A stretch of 64,000 nt of DNA from Phycisphaerales bacterium (GTDB taxonomy: Bacteria > Planctomycetota > Phycisphaerae > UBA1845), in assembly GCA_020852275.1 (NCBI GenBank), contig JADZBE010000010.1, positions 62,001-126,000 on the forward strand, read 5' to 3'. The number at the start of each line of letters is the position of its first letter. The stretch's first letter is position 1. Shown one piece after another: positions 36,206 to 44,543 of this stretch. The notes below the pieces were generated by a model that was given only the letters and a program-made list of their open reading frames with translations, searched no databases and was not told the DNA's origin. The translations under genes were made by a program, and so were the position numbers.

Positions 36206-37486
36206 TCAGTCGCTCCGCGCGGGCAACACCTTCGCGCTGACTTCGCCGAAACCCACGCGATACCCGTCGCCCTGGCAGCCGCCGCGCATCACGACCGCGT
36301 CGCCATCCTGAAGAAAACTACGCATTTCGCCGCCGGGCAGATGCACGGGCTTCGTCCCCTTCCACGAGAGTTCGAGCAGGCAGCCGCGCGAATCCTCCGC
36401 CTCGCCGGAGATCGTGCCCGTGCCGCACAGGTCGCCGGTGCGCAGGGGCGTGCCGTTGCTGGTGTGATGCGCCAGCATCTGCACGATGCTCCAGTACATC
36501 GTGCGGAAGTTGACGCGGCTGACGCGCGCCGGCTCGCGCATGGCGGCGGACTTGAGCAGCACCTCCAGCTCGATGTCCATTGCCCAGGGCGCGTCGGAGC
36601 GAAGATGCGGCAGCGGCGTGGGCGACTGCGCCGGGCCTTCGACGCGAAACGGCGCCAGCGCGTCCAGCGGCACCACCCACGGGCTGATCGACGTGGCGAA
36701 CGATTTGCCCAGAAACGGGCCCAGCGGCACGTACTCCCATCGCTGAATGTCGCGCGCGCTCCAGTCATTCAGAAGCACCATGCCGAAAATGTGGTCGGCC
36801 GCCCGGTCGATCGGGATCGGCTGCCCCGGCTCGTTGCCCGTACCCACGAAGAAACCCAGCTCCAGCTCGTAGTCCAGCCCCCGCGTCGGACCGAACGTCG
36901 GCGCAGGCGCGTCGTCGGCCTTCGTCTGACCACACGGGCGGCGCACGTCCACCCCGGAGACGAACACCGAGCCGGCGCGACCGTGATAGCCGATGGGCAT
37001 GTGCACCCAGTTGGGCGTCAGCGGGTTGGCCGGGTCGCGGAACATGCTGCCGACGTTGGAGGCGTGGTGTTTCGAGGCGTAGAAATCGGTGAAGTCGCCG
37101 ATCTCGACGGGCAGCTTCATGCGAACCTGCGCCTGCGGGATGAGGAGGCGCTTCCGCAGCGCGGCGTCGTCGCGCAGCGTGGGGTTGTCCGTTGAGAGCA
37201 GCGAGGTCAGCCAGTGCCGCACGCCGCTCCATGCGTGCCGCCCCAGCGCCATGAACGCGTTGAGACTCCCTCGGTCGAAGACGTTGTCACGCGCCACGAC
37301 CGTCGCGTCGAACAGCCCGGCGTCGTGCGCGGCCTTGAGATCGAACACGAACTCGCCGATGGCCACGCCGACGCGCGCCGGGCAGTCATTCTCGAAGACG
37401 CCGTAGGGCAGGTTCTGGATGGGGAAGTCGTGGTCGGGCGGAACGTCGATCCACGAGCGCAACGGCGATGTCCTGGCTGAGTTCAT
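36206..37486 (-). CDS. fahA: Fumarylacetoacetase
   Basis: Last enzyme of tyrosine/homogentisate breakdown: splits fumarylacetoacetate to fumarate and acetoacetate. 426 residues, as usual. N-terminal segment FPIQNLPYGVFE; metal and active-site blocks EIGDFTDFYASKHHASNVG, PIGYHGRAGSVFVSG, LDYELELGFFVG, LLNDWSARDIQRWEYVPLGP, LGKSFATSISPWVVPLDAL and GDLCGTGTISGE. Other genes of the pathway are not in the window. The MOSC gene follows 14 bases downstream. Confidence 0.96.
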   Translation of the reverse strand: MNSARTSPLRSWIDVPPDHDFPIQNLPYGVFENDCPARVGVAIGEFVFDLKAAHDAGLFDATVVARDNVFDRGSLNAFMALGRHAWSGVRHWLTSLLSTDNPTLRDDAALRKRLLIPQAQVRMKLPVEIGDFTDFYASKHHASNVGSMFRDPANPLTPNWVHMPIGYHGRAGSVFVSGVDVRRPCGQTKADDAPAPTFGPTRGLDYELELGFFVGTGNEPGQPIPIDRAADHIFGMVLLNDWSARDIQRWEYVPLGPFLGKSFATSISPWVVPLDALAPFRVEGPAQSPTPLPHLRSDAPWAMDIELEVLLKSAAMREPARVSRVNFRTMYWSIVQMLAHHTSNGTPLRTGDLCGTGTISGEAEDSRGCLLELSWKGTKPVHLPGGEMRSFLQDGDAVVMRGGCQGDGYRVGFGEVSAKVLPARSD

Positions 37487-37557
37487 CGCGTCGGCTTATA
37501 CGGCAGTCGCCGTGCGGTTTCAACGCCGGAGGGGGGTGCAGCGGCTCGCGCAGGCTT

Positions 37558-37655
37558 TCAGAACCCGAAGCGCAAGCGAGGGCGAAACCGCTGCTGCCCC
37601 GAGCATCCACCAGCCCCTCGCGGATAAGCCCCTTGCCGGCGCTACGGGTTCGGAA
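37558..37655. repeat. Family S element with inverted ends
   Basis: Left end TCAGAACCCGAAGCGCAAGC (from 37558), right end CTTGCCGGCGCTACGGGTTC inverse, ending near 37655. The centre (about 45 bases) differs from the copy at 31350. Confidence 0.75.
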
Positions 37656-37763
37656 GGGCTGCAGCAGGCGCCGCGCGGCGGCACCGATGGACGGCCTCGC
37701 CCGGCTGTGCGGTACAACAGCTTTGGCAGGCTTCCCTCTGCAGCAGCCTCGGCAGCCTGCACG

Positions 37764-38741
37764 TCACAGCAGTCCCAAGCTCTGCAGGTCCTCGATCGGC
37801 TCCATGAGGCTGCAGCTTCCAAAGGATATCGCAAAGTGCCGCCTCGCCGCGCGGAGGTCATCGAGACCGATGGCTTGCCTGCCCCAGCGCATGGCCTCCG
37901 CGGTCACTGAGAAATCGCGGGAATCCTCGCGCTCCAGCAACGCGGCGATTTCAAGCTCGGCGAGGTTTGCGCTGTGGGCGAGTGCGGCGGCCGCGAAGAC
38001 GTTGAGGAAGCCGTGCATTTTCGCGCCGATCTCGCGGGAGTTGTGTCGCAGCGGATGGTGCAGCCCGGCGGTGGCCTTGAAGGGGACGCCCGCGTCGCGG
38101 CAGGCGGCGATGAAGAACGCGACCTGCTCGACGGCGGGAATCTGATGCGCTTCGACGCCGCCGGTGCGGATTTTCAGGGCGAGCATCGGATGCGTCTTGC
38201 GCACCGCGGACGCCTGCAGAATCACGTTCGCTGCCTCGCGCCGCCAGTCGGCAGAGAACGGAACCTCAAGGAACAGCGAGGACGACGGTCGAGCGGGGGC
38301 GGCCGAGAACTCGCTCCATGCCGTCGCGGCCGACTGGATGCACTGCCGCAGTTCCTCCGCGCCGGCGGCGACGACAGCCGGCGGAAGCCGCGTCTCGAGG
38401 ACGTCCATCACGATGCGACCGCCGAGGCGTTGATGCAGTTCGGCGGCGGCCTGAAGGTCGGCGCCGAACCCGTCGAGGAATGCTCGCGCCGTTTCACCGC
38501 CGCGCCCAAGCCCCGAAAAGCGCCAGACCGGCTCATCGGCTTGCGCGAGCTTCAGGTAAATCGCATCGACCTCCCCAAGGCGCGACGCCGGGCAGACGAA
38601 TCGCGCCAGCATCCAGGCGTGCGGGCCGCGAAGATACGCCGCGTATCCGCGCAGCGCTTCCGGCAGCGGCAGCTTCGCCGGCGGGAACAGCCCGGCGTAG
38701 TCCAGCACCTCGTGCAGCAGCGCCTGCAGGGATTCTCTCAT
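37764..38741 (-). CDS. Conserved-looking protein of unknown function
   Basis: 325 residues from the ATG at 38741, whose first bases overlap the stop of the M23 gene (ATGA, 38738-38741). Segments such as HEVLDYAGLFPPAKLPLPEA, VMDVLETRLPP, LFLEVPFSADW, LALKIRTGGVEAHQIPAVEQ, VPFKATAGLHHPLRH and FLNVFAAAALAHSANLAELE alternate strands and helices in the manner of a TIM barrel, but I know no characterised family. It is the last gene of the five-gene cluster starting at 43475; fahA follows after 277 bases with a repeat. Confidence 0.72.
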   Translation of the reverse strand: MRESLQALLHEVLDYAGLFPPAKLPLPEALRGYAAYLRGPHAWMLARFVCPASRLGEVDAIYLKLAQADEPVWRFSGLGRGGETARAFLDGFGADLQAAAELHQRLGGRIVMDVLETRLPPAVVAAGAEELRQCIQSAATAWSEFSAAPARPSSSLFLEVPFSADWRREAANVILQASAVRKTHPMLALKIRTGGVEAHQIPAVEQVAFFIAACRDAGVPFKATAGLHHPLRHNSREIGAKMHGFLNVFAAAALAHSANLAELEIAALLEREDSRDFSVTAEAMRWGRQAIGLDDLRAARRHFAISFGSCSLMEPIEDLQSLGLL

Positions 38742-39784
38742 GGGAGGTTTGTTCCAGCAGTCCGGCTCGTGGCGGGACGCTTGCAGCCCGCCCACTCGCC
38801 GGTGAACTTTCCGCACGCGGCGCGCTTGCGGAGGCTCGCGGGAGCGATCGTGCGATTGCGCGACCGGAGCATGTCGCCCTCTTCCGCGACGCCGTCGGGG
38901 CGCGGCGATTCCGCCAGGCCGGTGGCGTAAGGCGAGCCATCGGCGCGACGCGTCTCGAAGTGCAGGTGCGGCTCGAAGGACAAGCCTGAATTTCCGCTCA
39001 GCGCAATGACCTGCCCGAGCACAACCGAATCACCGATCTCCGCGAGCACGCCCATTTCATCAAGGTGAACATACCGGGTCAGAAGCCCGTCCCCGTGATC
39101 CAGCATGACGAAATTGGCCGGACCTTCCGCAACGGGGTCATCGGGATCATGGCTGGGCTGATCCTCGCGCAGGTCCACGACGACACCGCTCCGCGCGGCC
39201 AGCACGGACGTGCCCACCGGCATCCTGAAATCCCACGCATACTCGTCGCCGTGCGTGTACGGCCCGAACGGACCCTGCAGGACGACGGCGCTCACCGCGG
39301 CGGGGAAGGGCGCGAGCATCTGCGGCAAGTCGCTTTCGCGGATGCGCTCAAAGGTGGCGGTGACGCGGGAATCCTCTTCAAGTCGAATGGCGAGGTCGGG
39401 AGCGAGCGAGTCCGCGTCGCCGGTGAAGCCGGCAAACATCCACCCTTCATCCGCCACCGCCAGCAACTCCACGCTCGCCCCAACGTCGTGGCAGGAGCGC
39501 CCGTCAAGGGTGCGCGCGGCGTCGGAGCGCTCGACCGTGCCGCGACCTTGAACGACGACGTCCAAGGCAAGCTGCCCGCGGACCGCGCAGTTCAGCAGAA
39601 TCCGCCCCGGCTCGTCGCCCGCAGGGGTCCATGCGCCGAAGTCGAGGCCGCCGTCCGAGCATGAAGCGAGCAGCAGCGCCGCCGTGGTGCACAGCAGCCT
39701 GGCCGAAGCGCGCAGCAGGCCCGCCAAGGCGCATATCGCGGCTTTCGCGCCGCCGCGCGGTTTGAACGCGGGCGAGCCGCTCAA
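38738..39784 (-). CDS. M23-family (LytM-type) peptidase lipoprotein
   Basis: 348 residues. The start is TTG at 39784, chosen because AAGGAG lies 8 bases upstream and the codon overlaps the preceding stop (TTGA, 39781-39784). A lipobox LLLASC anchors it. Residues about 85-165 form an InlB-B-repeat-like domain (RGTVERSDAARTLDG; GWMFAGFTGDADSLAPDLAI). The peptidase domain has THGDEYAWDF with zinc ligands His and Asp, YVHLDEMG, and PHLHFE with the catalytic and ligand His. It probably cuts peptide crosslinks in peptidoglycan or other envelope substrates. Its stop overlaps the start of the next gene. Confidence 0.9.
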   Translation of the reverse strand: MSGSPAFKPRGGAKAAICALAGLLRASARLLCTTAALLLASCSDGGLDFGAWTPAGDEPGRILLNCAVRGQLALDVVVQGRGTVERSDAARTLDGRSCHDVGASVELLAVADEGWMFAGFTGDADSLAPDLAIRLEEDSRVTATFERIRESDLPQMLAPFPAAVSAVVLQGPFGPYTHGDEYAWDFRMPVGTSVLAARSGVVVDLREDQPSHDPDDPVAEGPANFVMLDHGDGLLTRYVHLDEMGVLAEIGDSVVLGQVIALSGNSGLSFEPHLHFETRRADGSPYATGLAESPRPDGVAEEGDMLRSRNRTIAPASLRKRAACGKFTGEWAGCKRPATSRTAGTNLP

Positions 39785-41535
39785 GGCTTCGGCTCCTTGC
39801 TGCCGGCGGCGGATTGATCTTCCGGCGGCGAGTCCTTGCCGGTCGATTCGCCCTTGCCGGATGGCGCACCCTTCCCGGCCGAGCCACCCTTGTCTTCGGA
39901 AGGCTCCTCGTCGTCGCGATAGCCCAAGGCCTTGAGCGCTCGGCGCTGCGCCTTTTCTTCCGCCGAAAGCTCCTCAACCTTGACCGGTTCAAGGTCTTTC
40001 AAGTCGAACGCGTAGCCAAGCTGATCGCGGAAGAACACCAGCCCGTTGTTCTCCGCGATCGTGCGGTCTTCGCGCACTCGACGGATCAGCTCGTCAAAGG
40101 TCGTGCGGATCGCTTCCTCCGCCGCGACCGCGAACGCGTCCAGCTCCGCGGACAGGCCCGCGCCTTGCGACGCGTTCATGGCCGCGCCGTCTGCAAGGCG
40201 GATCAACTGCGGCCCCAGCGGCAGGTGCTTGCCGTTGCTCGTCGGGCTGACTTTCCAGATCGGGCTTTCCGGCGGTCGGCGGTCCGCGCGGTAGTACATC
40301 CCGTTCATCACGACGCCGCGCTGGGAGAAGCTTTCGCAGAAGACGGGTTTCTCAGGGAGCTCGGCCTCGCCGCGGAGGACGGCCGACAGCGAGCGCCCGG
40401 TCGCCTTCGCGCCGGCCTGTACACCCAGCGCCTCCGTCATCGTGGCGAAGACATCGACCGCGCCGACCGGCGCTTTGACCAAGCCGTTCGATCGACATCC
40501 CGCGCCGGCGACGGCCAACGGGACATGCACCTGGTCGAGTCCCACCGAATGCGAGTGCGCGAAGTAGAACTGATCCTCGGAGAACGCCTCGCCGTGGTCC
40601 GACGTGAGCACGATCAGCGTGTTGTCGTACAGGAGGAGCTTCTCGAAGCGGTCGAAGAGGGCCTGAATCTGGCGGTCGAGATACAGAATCTCGTTGTCAT
40701 ATCGCAGCGAGTACTGCGACACCGCGCGCTCCGCGTCCATGACCTGGTACGTGGGGATCGACTTGTAGCCGGAGGTGTCCGTGCCGACGTCGAGGAGCGT
40801 GTCGCGCTCGCCGGGGATGGGCGGCTCGCCGAAAGTCTGGAGCTCGATAGGCGGGGAGTAGGGTCCGTGCGGATCCTGGTAATGAATCCACATGAAGAAC
40901 GGAGCGTCGTGGATCTGGTCAAGTATTTCGATCGCTTCCTGCGTGGTGATGGAGGCGTCCTTGGGCAGGTAGCGCTCGTGGGCGCGGTCGAACTGAAGAT
41001 CGGAGTAGATGGGGAAACCCTGATGCAGGCCGAGCCGACGGTTGAGAGTCGGGTTGCTCACCACGGCTGCGGTGCGCATGCCTTTGTCGCGGCACAGCTC
41101 GGCGAGCGTGGTCGTCTTGCCGGACAGCTTGAAGAAGCGTCCGTTGTCGAGCATGACGGACGTGAAGCTCGGATACAGCCCGGTCATCAAGGAGATATGC
41201 GAGGGCGCCGTGTACGAGGCCGAGGAGAACGCCCACTCGAAGCGGACGCCCCGGGCCATGAAGCGGTCCATATTCGGCGACGTCGGGCGGCGGTAGCCGT
41301 AAGCGGAGAGTCGGTCGGCGCGGAGCGTGTCGATCGTGATGAGAATGAGGTTCTTTGCGGAGACCGCGCCGGTGGCGGGCGAGGCTTGCGGATGCAACTC
41401 CGCGTCAACGGAGAGCGGCGCGGCGGCTGCGACGGTCAGCGCGGCGGCGGTGACGGTCGCCGTGGCAGCGAGCATCGTCCCACACGCGATCAGCATGGCG
41501 ACCCAGCCCGTTTCATGTCGAGGGTTTAATGTCAT
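39781..41535 (-). CDS. Exported sulfatase-fold enzyme with Thr at the nucleophile position
   Basis: 584 residues. An N-terminal Ala-rich hydrophobic segment (signal or anchor) precedes the alkaline phosphatase/sulfatase fold: LILITIDTLRADRLSAYGYR with metal-binding Asp, the nucleophile block YTAPSHISLMTGLYP, FFMWIHYQDPHGPYSPP, and LTSDHGEAFSEDQ. A true sulfatase has Cys or Ser in CxPSR for conversion to formylglycine; here the position is Thr (TAPSH), as in phosphoglycerol and phosphoethanolamine transferases. It may be a phosphoester transferase or hydrolase rather than a sulfatase (inference). The C-terminus is low-complexity (Lys/Ser/Gly/Glu). The stop overlaps the M23 start. Confidence 0.85.
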   Translation of the reverse strand: MTLNPRHETGWVAMLIACGTMLAATATVTAAALTVAAAAPLSVDAELHPQASPATGAVSAKNLILITIDTLRADRLSAYGYRRPTSPNMDRFMARGVRFEWAFSSASYTAPSHISLMTGLYPSFTSVMLDNGRFFKLSGKTTTLAELCRDKGMRTAAVVSNPTLNRRLGLHQGFPIYSDLQFDRAHERYLPKDASITTQEAIEILDQIHDAPFFMWIHYQDPHGPYSPPIELQTFGEPPIPGERDTLLDVGTDTSGYKSIPTYQVMDAERAVSQYSLRYDNEILYLDRQIQALFDRFEKLLLYDNTLIVLTSDHGEAFSEDQFYFAHSHSVGLDQVHVPLAVAGAGCRSNGLVKAPVGAVDVFATMTEALGVQAGAKATGRSLSAVLRGEAELPEKPVFCESFSQRGVVMNGMYYRADRRPPESPIWKVSPTSNGKHLPLGPQLIRLADGAAMNASQGAGLSAELDAFAVAAEEAIRTTFDELIRRVREDRTIAENNGLVFFRDQLGYAFDLKDLEPVKVEELSAEEKAQRRALKALGYRDDEEPSEDKGGSAGKGAPSGKGESTGKDSPPEDQSAAGSKEPKP

Positions 41536-41583
41536 TCCAGCGGTCCGTGGTGATTCTTCCGCGCGATCGCATGCGAGTTGCGG

Positions 41584-42621
41584 TCAGCGCGGAATGCTGA
41601 CCGGCCCACCAGTTTGCAGGCTTTCCCGCTCCGCCTCAAGCATCCGCGTCACGCCGATCGCGTCGTCCAGCGTGGAGCGTGCCGCCTCGCGGTCTTGCGA
41701 GATGCACTCGACGAAGTATCGCACCTCGGCCTCGTAACCGGTTTCCGCCGGCAAGTCCACGCTTGCGCTGCGACCCTCCACATGCAGCACGAGCGGCGCC
41801 GCGCGGGCGAGATCGAACTCCGCCGTCGCGCGCTCAAACCTGACGACATACGTCATCCTGAACCCGAATCCCGGAGCATGCCGCCAGCCCGCCTCCGCGA
41901 CGACGTGCGCCGGGCCAAGCGGAAAGCGATACAGGGCGGTCAGATGATCGAGGTCCCCGGCGGCGCACACGGCATCCGGATCGCCGAAGCACCCGCGGAC
42001 CACGTCCGCGTCGTGCAGATGCAGGTCGAAGAGCGCGCCGCCCGTCTGCTCACTCTGCTCGTAAAACTCCGGCGCCCAGTTCGGCGCGCTGCCCAGCCGG
42101 CGGAACACGGCGCTGAGCACGCGCCCGTAAGTCCGTGATTCGATCGTCTCCTTCAGCCATGTCCACCCCGGCCAGAAGCGCATGCACATCGCCGGCATGA
42201 CGATGTGCCCCGCGCCCCGCGCCGCGCGCGCCAGTCGCTCGACCTCCGCGCGGCACAGTGCCACCGGCTTCTCCACAAGCACGTGCTTGCCCGCCGCGAT
42301 GGCCGCCAGCGCCAGCTCGACGTGCGTCGGCGTGTGCGTGCAGATGCTCACGGCGTGGACATCCGCGTCGCGCAGCATCTCGCCCGCCTCCGCATACGCC
42401 CGCACCCTCGAGGCATCAAACAATCCTGCAACGGACGCGCCGGTCGAGAGATTCCCGGCGGATTTCGCGCGTCCCTCGCGGCGGACCGGGTCCCGGTCGC
42501 ACACGGCCACGAGCCGGCACGCAAGCCCGGCGGCCGCGGCTCTGGCATACGCCTGCACGTGCGTGCGGCCCATGAAGCCCAGTCCGATCACGCCGATGCC
42601 CAGCGTCCGCGGCGCGCTCAT
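41584..42621 (-). CDS. Gfo/Idh/MocA-family oxidoreductase
   Basis: 345 residues. The NAD(P)-binding segment is GIGVIGLGFMGRTHVQAYAR; the core follows with DVHAVSICTHTPTHVELALA and the family's AGKHVLVEKPVALCRAEVE (EKP motif). HDADVVRGCFGD continues the sugar-binding half. It oxidises or reduces a sugar or inositol derivative. Its start overlaps the stop of the TIM-barrel isomerase gene (ATGA, 42618-42621), so the two are translated together and probably act on the same sugar. Confidence 0.93.
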   Translation of the reverse strand: MSAPRTLGIGVIGLGFMGRTHVQAYARAAAAGLACRLVAVCDRDPVRREGRAKSAGNLSTGASVAGLFDASRVRAYAEAGEMLRDADVHAVSICTHTPTHVELALAAIAAGKHVLVEKPVALCRAEVERLARAARGAGHIVMPAMCMRFWPGWTWLKETIESRTYGRVLSAVFRRLGSAPNWAPEFYEQSEQTGGALFDLHLHDADVVRGCFGDPDAVCAAGDLDHLTALYRFPLGPAHVVAEAGWRHAPGFGFRMTYVVRFERATAEFDLARAAPLVLHVEGRSASVDLPAETGYEAEVRYFVECISQDREAARSTLDDAIGVTRMLEAERESLQTGGPVSIPR

Positions 42622-43475
42622 GTGCGTGACTCCGGCGCCGATTGAACGGGTCGAGCCTGCAGCATGGACTGCACGCACTGCACGGCATGACGCACGTCCG
42701 CAACGCGATCCTCACCCGACTCCCGCTCGATGACCCAGTCGCCGTGCACGCGTTCGCGGCGCAGCACGTCAAGGAAGCTCGGCCAGTCCACCGCGCCGTC
42801 GCCGAATCGCGTTTCTTCACCCCATGTGCCCGGCGTCGGCGAGGGTCGCGCGTCCTTGATATGAATCCCAACGACCCGCGGCGCGAGTTGTTGCACGGCG
42901 GAAACCGGGTCGCCCATGCCGTAGAGGATCATGTTCGCCGGGTCGAAATTGACGCCCAGCGTGGGGCAGGCGATTTCGTCCAGCACGTCGAGCAGCGTCG
43001 CGGCCGTCTCCTGGCCCGTCTCGAAACCCACGCGGATGCCGCGCGCGGCGAACGCTTCCACCACGCGCCGCAGGCGGTCGATCATGCGTTGACGAAGAGG
43101 ATCGTGTCGATCGTGAGGCAGGAAACCGGCGTGGAAGGTCACCAGCGGAATGCCCAGACGCGCGGCGAGGGCGGCGTTCTCGCGAGCTGCCCGGAGATTC
43201 TCCTCCCAGTGCTCGTCGAGTCGCACGCCGCCGGTGCGACGAATGGAATCCAGCGACGTGTAATCCTCGGCGCGCATGGCCATCATGCCGGAGATGATCT
43301 CTACGTCTCCCCTTTCCAGCGCGGCGACCGTTGCCTCCATGGGCCAATCGCCGCGACGGAGAGGGTCCAGCGCGAGCTGCAGGAAGCAAACGCCGGCGGA
43401 CTGAACCTTACCCGCCAAGTCCGTCGCGGACGCGGGTTGCAGCGACCATGAGCACACGCCCAGATGCGGCATCAT
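42618..43475 (-). CDS. Sugar phosphate isomerase/epimerase-like TIM-barrel protein
   Basis: 285 residues from the ATG at 43475 (MMPHLGVCSWSLQPA); the frame is open further upstream but that stretch has poor composition. AP-endonuclease-2-like TIM barrel: IPLVTFHAGFLP, IRVGFETGQETAATLLDVLD, LGVNFDPANMILYGMGDP, VVGIHIKDARPS and GDGAVDWPSFLDVLRR, with the usual Glu, Asp, His and Glu metal positions (FETGQ, NFDPAN, HIKDA, VIERESG). The first gene of a tightly packed five-gene cluster. Confidence 0.9.
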   Translation of the reverse strand: MMPHLGVCSWSLQPASATDLAGKVQSAGVCFLQLALDPLRRGDWPMEATVAALERGDVEIISGMMAMRAEDYTSLDSIRRTGGVRLDEHWEENLRAARENAALAARLGIPLVTFHAGFLPHDRHDPLRQRMIDRLRRVVEAFAARGIRVGFETGQETAATLLDVLDEIACPTLGVNFDPANMILYGMGDPVSAVQQLAPRVVGIHIKDARPSPTPGTWGEETRFGDGAVDWPSFLDVLRRERVHGDWVIERESGEDRVADVRHAVQCVQSMLQARPVQSAPESRT

Positions 43476-43675
43476 GTCGGCGAGTTGTACGGGTAAACGC
43501 GCCCGCGGCAAACCGTACAGGGCGATCCCATCAAGGCAGCGCCGAACCGGGACGGTAAGCCCGCTCGCCCGTCGCTGCGCGACGGGAGCGCCGCGCAGGT
43601 TGGCAGTCACTCCGCGACGTGCGCCTCGCGCAGCAGCGACGCACCGTCTGGAATGACGTGGAATCAAGACACGCA

Positions 43676-44389
43676 TCACGCCGGTGCCGGCGCTGCCTCA
43701 ACCAGCAGCGGGTCGGAAATCGACGCGGCGCGAAAGCCCTCGTATCGGGCGCGACACGATTCGCATCGTCCACAAGCACGGGCCGACTGCGTCCCGCACG
43801 ACCACGTGTGCTCCAGCGGCACTTCGAACCGCTGCCCCAGCCGAACGATGTCCGCGTAGCTTTCGTCGATGAGCGGCGCTTCGACGCGGATGCACCGGAC
43901 GGACGGCAGCGCCGTCGCCAACATGCAGTTGTACGCATGAAGAAACTCGCGGCGGCGATCGGGGCGACCCTGGTCATACGGCACGCCAAGCTGGGCTTCA
44001 TCCGCCGCCTGGCTTGCGCCGGTGACAATCCGATCCGCTCCGCTTCGGGCGGCGAGTTGAACGCCCATCGACAGCAGCGCCGGCAGAATACCCAGCGAGC
44101 CGCCGGGTCCGTCGGGTTCGGCATCCAACTGCCAGCGCGACCGGCTGTCCGGTCGGGCGTGACGCGGCGTCGCTCCCTGAGGCGCCTCGGATGCCGCGGT
44201 CCACATGAAGCGCACGCACCGGGCCTGCGGCCAGGCCGCGAAGAGGTTGTCCAATGCGGCGAGTCTGCGCTGGGCGGGTTCAGCGCCGATGCCCACGCAA
44301 AGGAACGTTACCGGGCCGCCCCCCCAACCGCCCGCGCCGACGGCGGCGGCGACCGCGGCCTTGAGACCCCCGTTGCTGAGAATCACCAT
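43676..44389 (-). CDS. QueC-like protein with altered ATP loop
   Basis: 237 residues from the ATG at 44389, with GGAGGG about 16 bases upstream. Homology to 7-cyano-7-deazaguanine synthase is plain in the middle and end: LGILPALLSMGVQLAARSGA, RIVTGASQAADEAQLG, DRRREFLHAYNCMLATAL and the zinc site HTWSCG-x-CGRCESCRARYEGF. But the N-terminal pyrophosphatase loop, SGGxDS in QueC, reads LSNGGLKAAVAAA. It lacks the Asp-Ser, so it may not activate the acid with ATP in the usual way. queD, queE and queF are not seen nearby. Either a decayed enzyme or a relative with a new activity. Confidence 0.75.
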   Translation of the reverse strand: MVILSNGGLKAAVAAAVGAGGWGGGPVTFLCVGIGAEPAQRRLAALDNLFAAWPQARCVRFMWTAASEAPQGATPRHARPDSRSRWQLDAEPDGPGGSLGILPALLSMGVQLAARSGADRIVTGASQAADEAQLGVPYDQGRPDRRREFLHAYNCMLATALPSVRCIRVEAPLIDESYADIVRLGQRFEVPLEHTWSCGTQSARACGRCESCRARYEGFRAASISDPLLVEAAPAPA

Positions 44390-44543
44390 GCCCGACACGA
44401 GTTCCCTCCGGCAACCTGGCCGGCTGCGCGCCACCCAGTGCGCAAACACCCGGCGAACGCCGCATGGCACACTGCATGAAACGCCGCATCTTGAATCGGC
44501 TCGGATTGGAAAAAGTCTTGAAGCGCTGCCGAATCGCGCGAGA

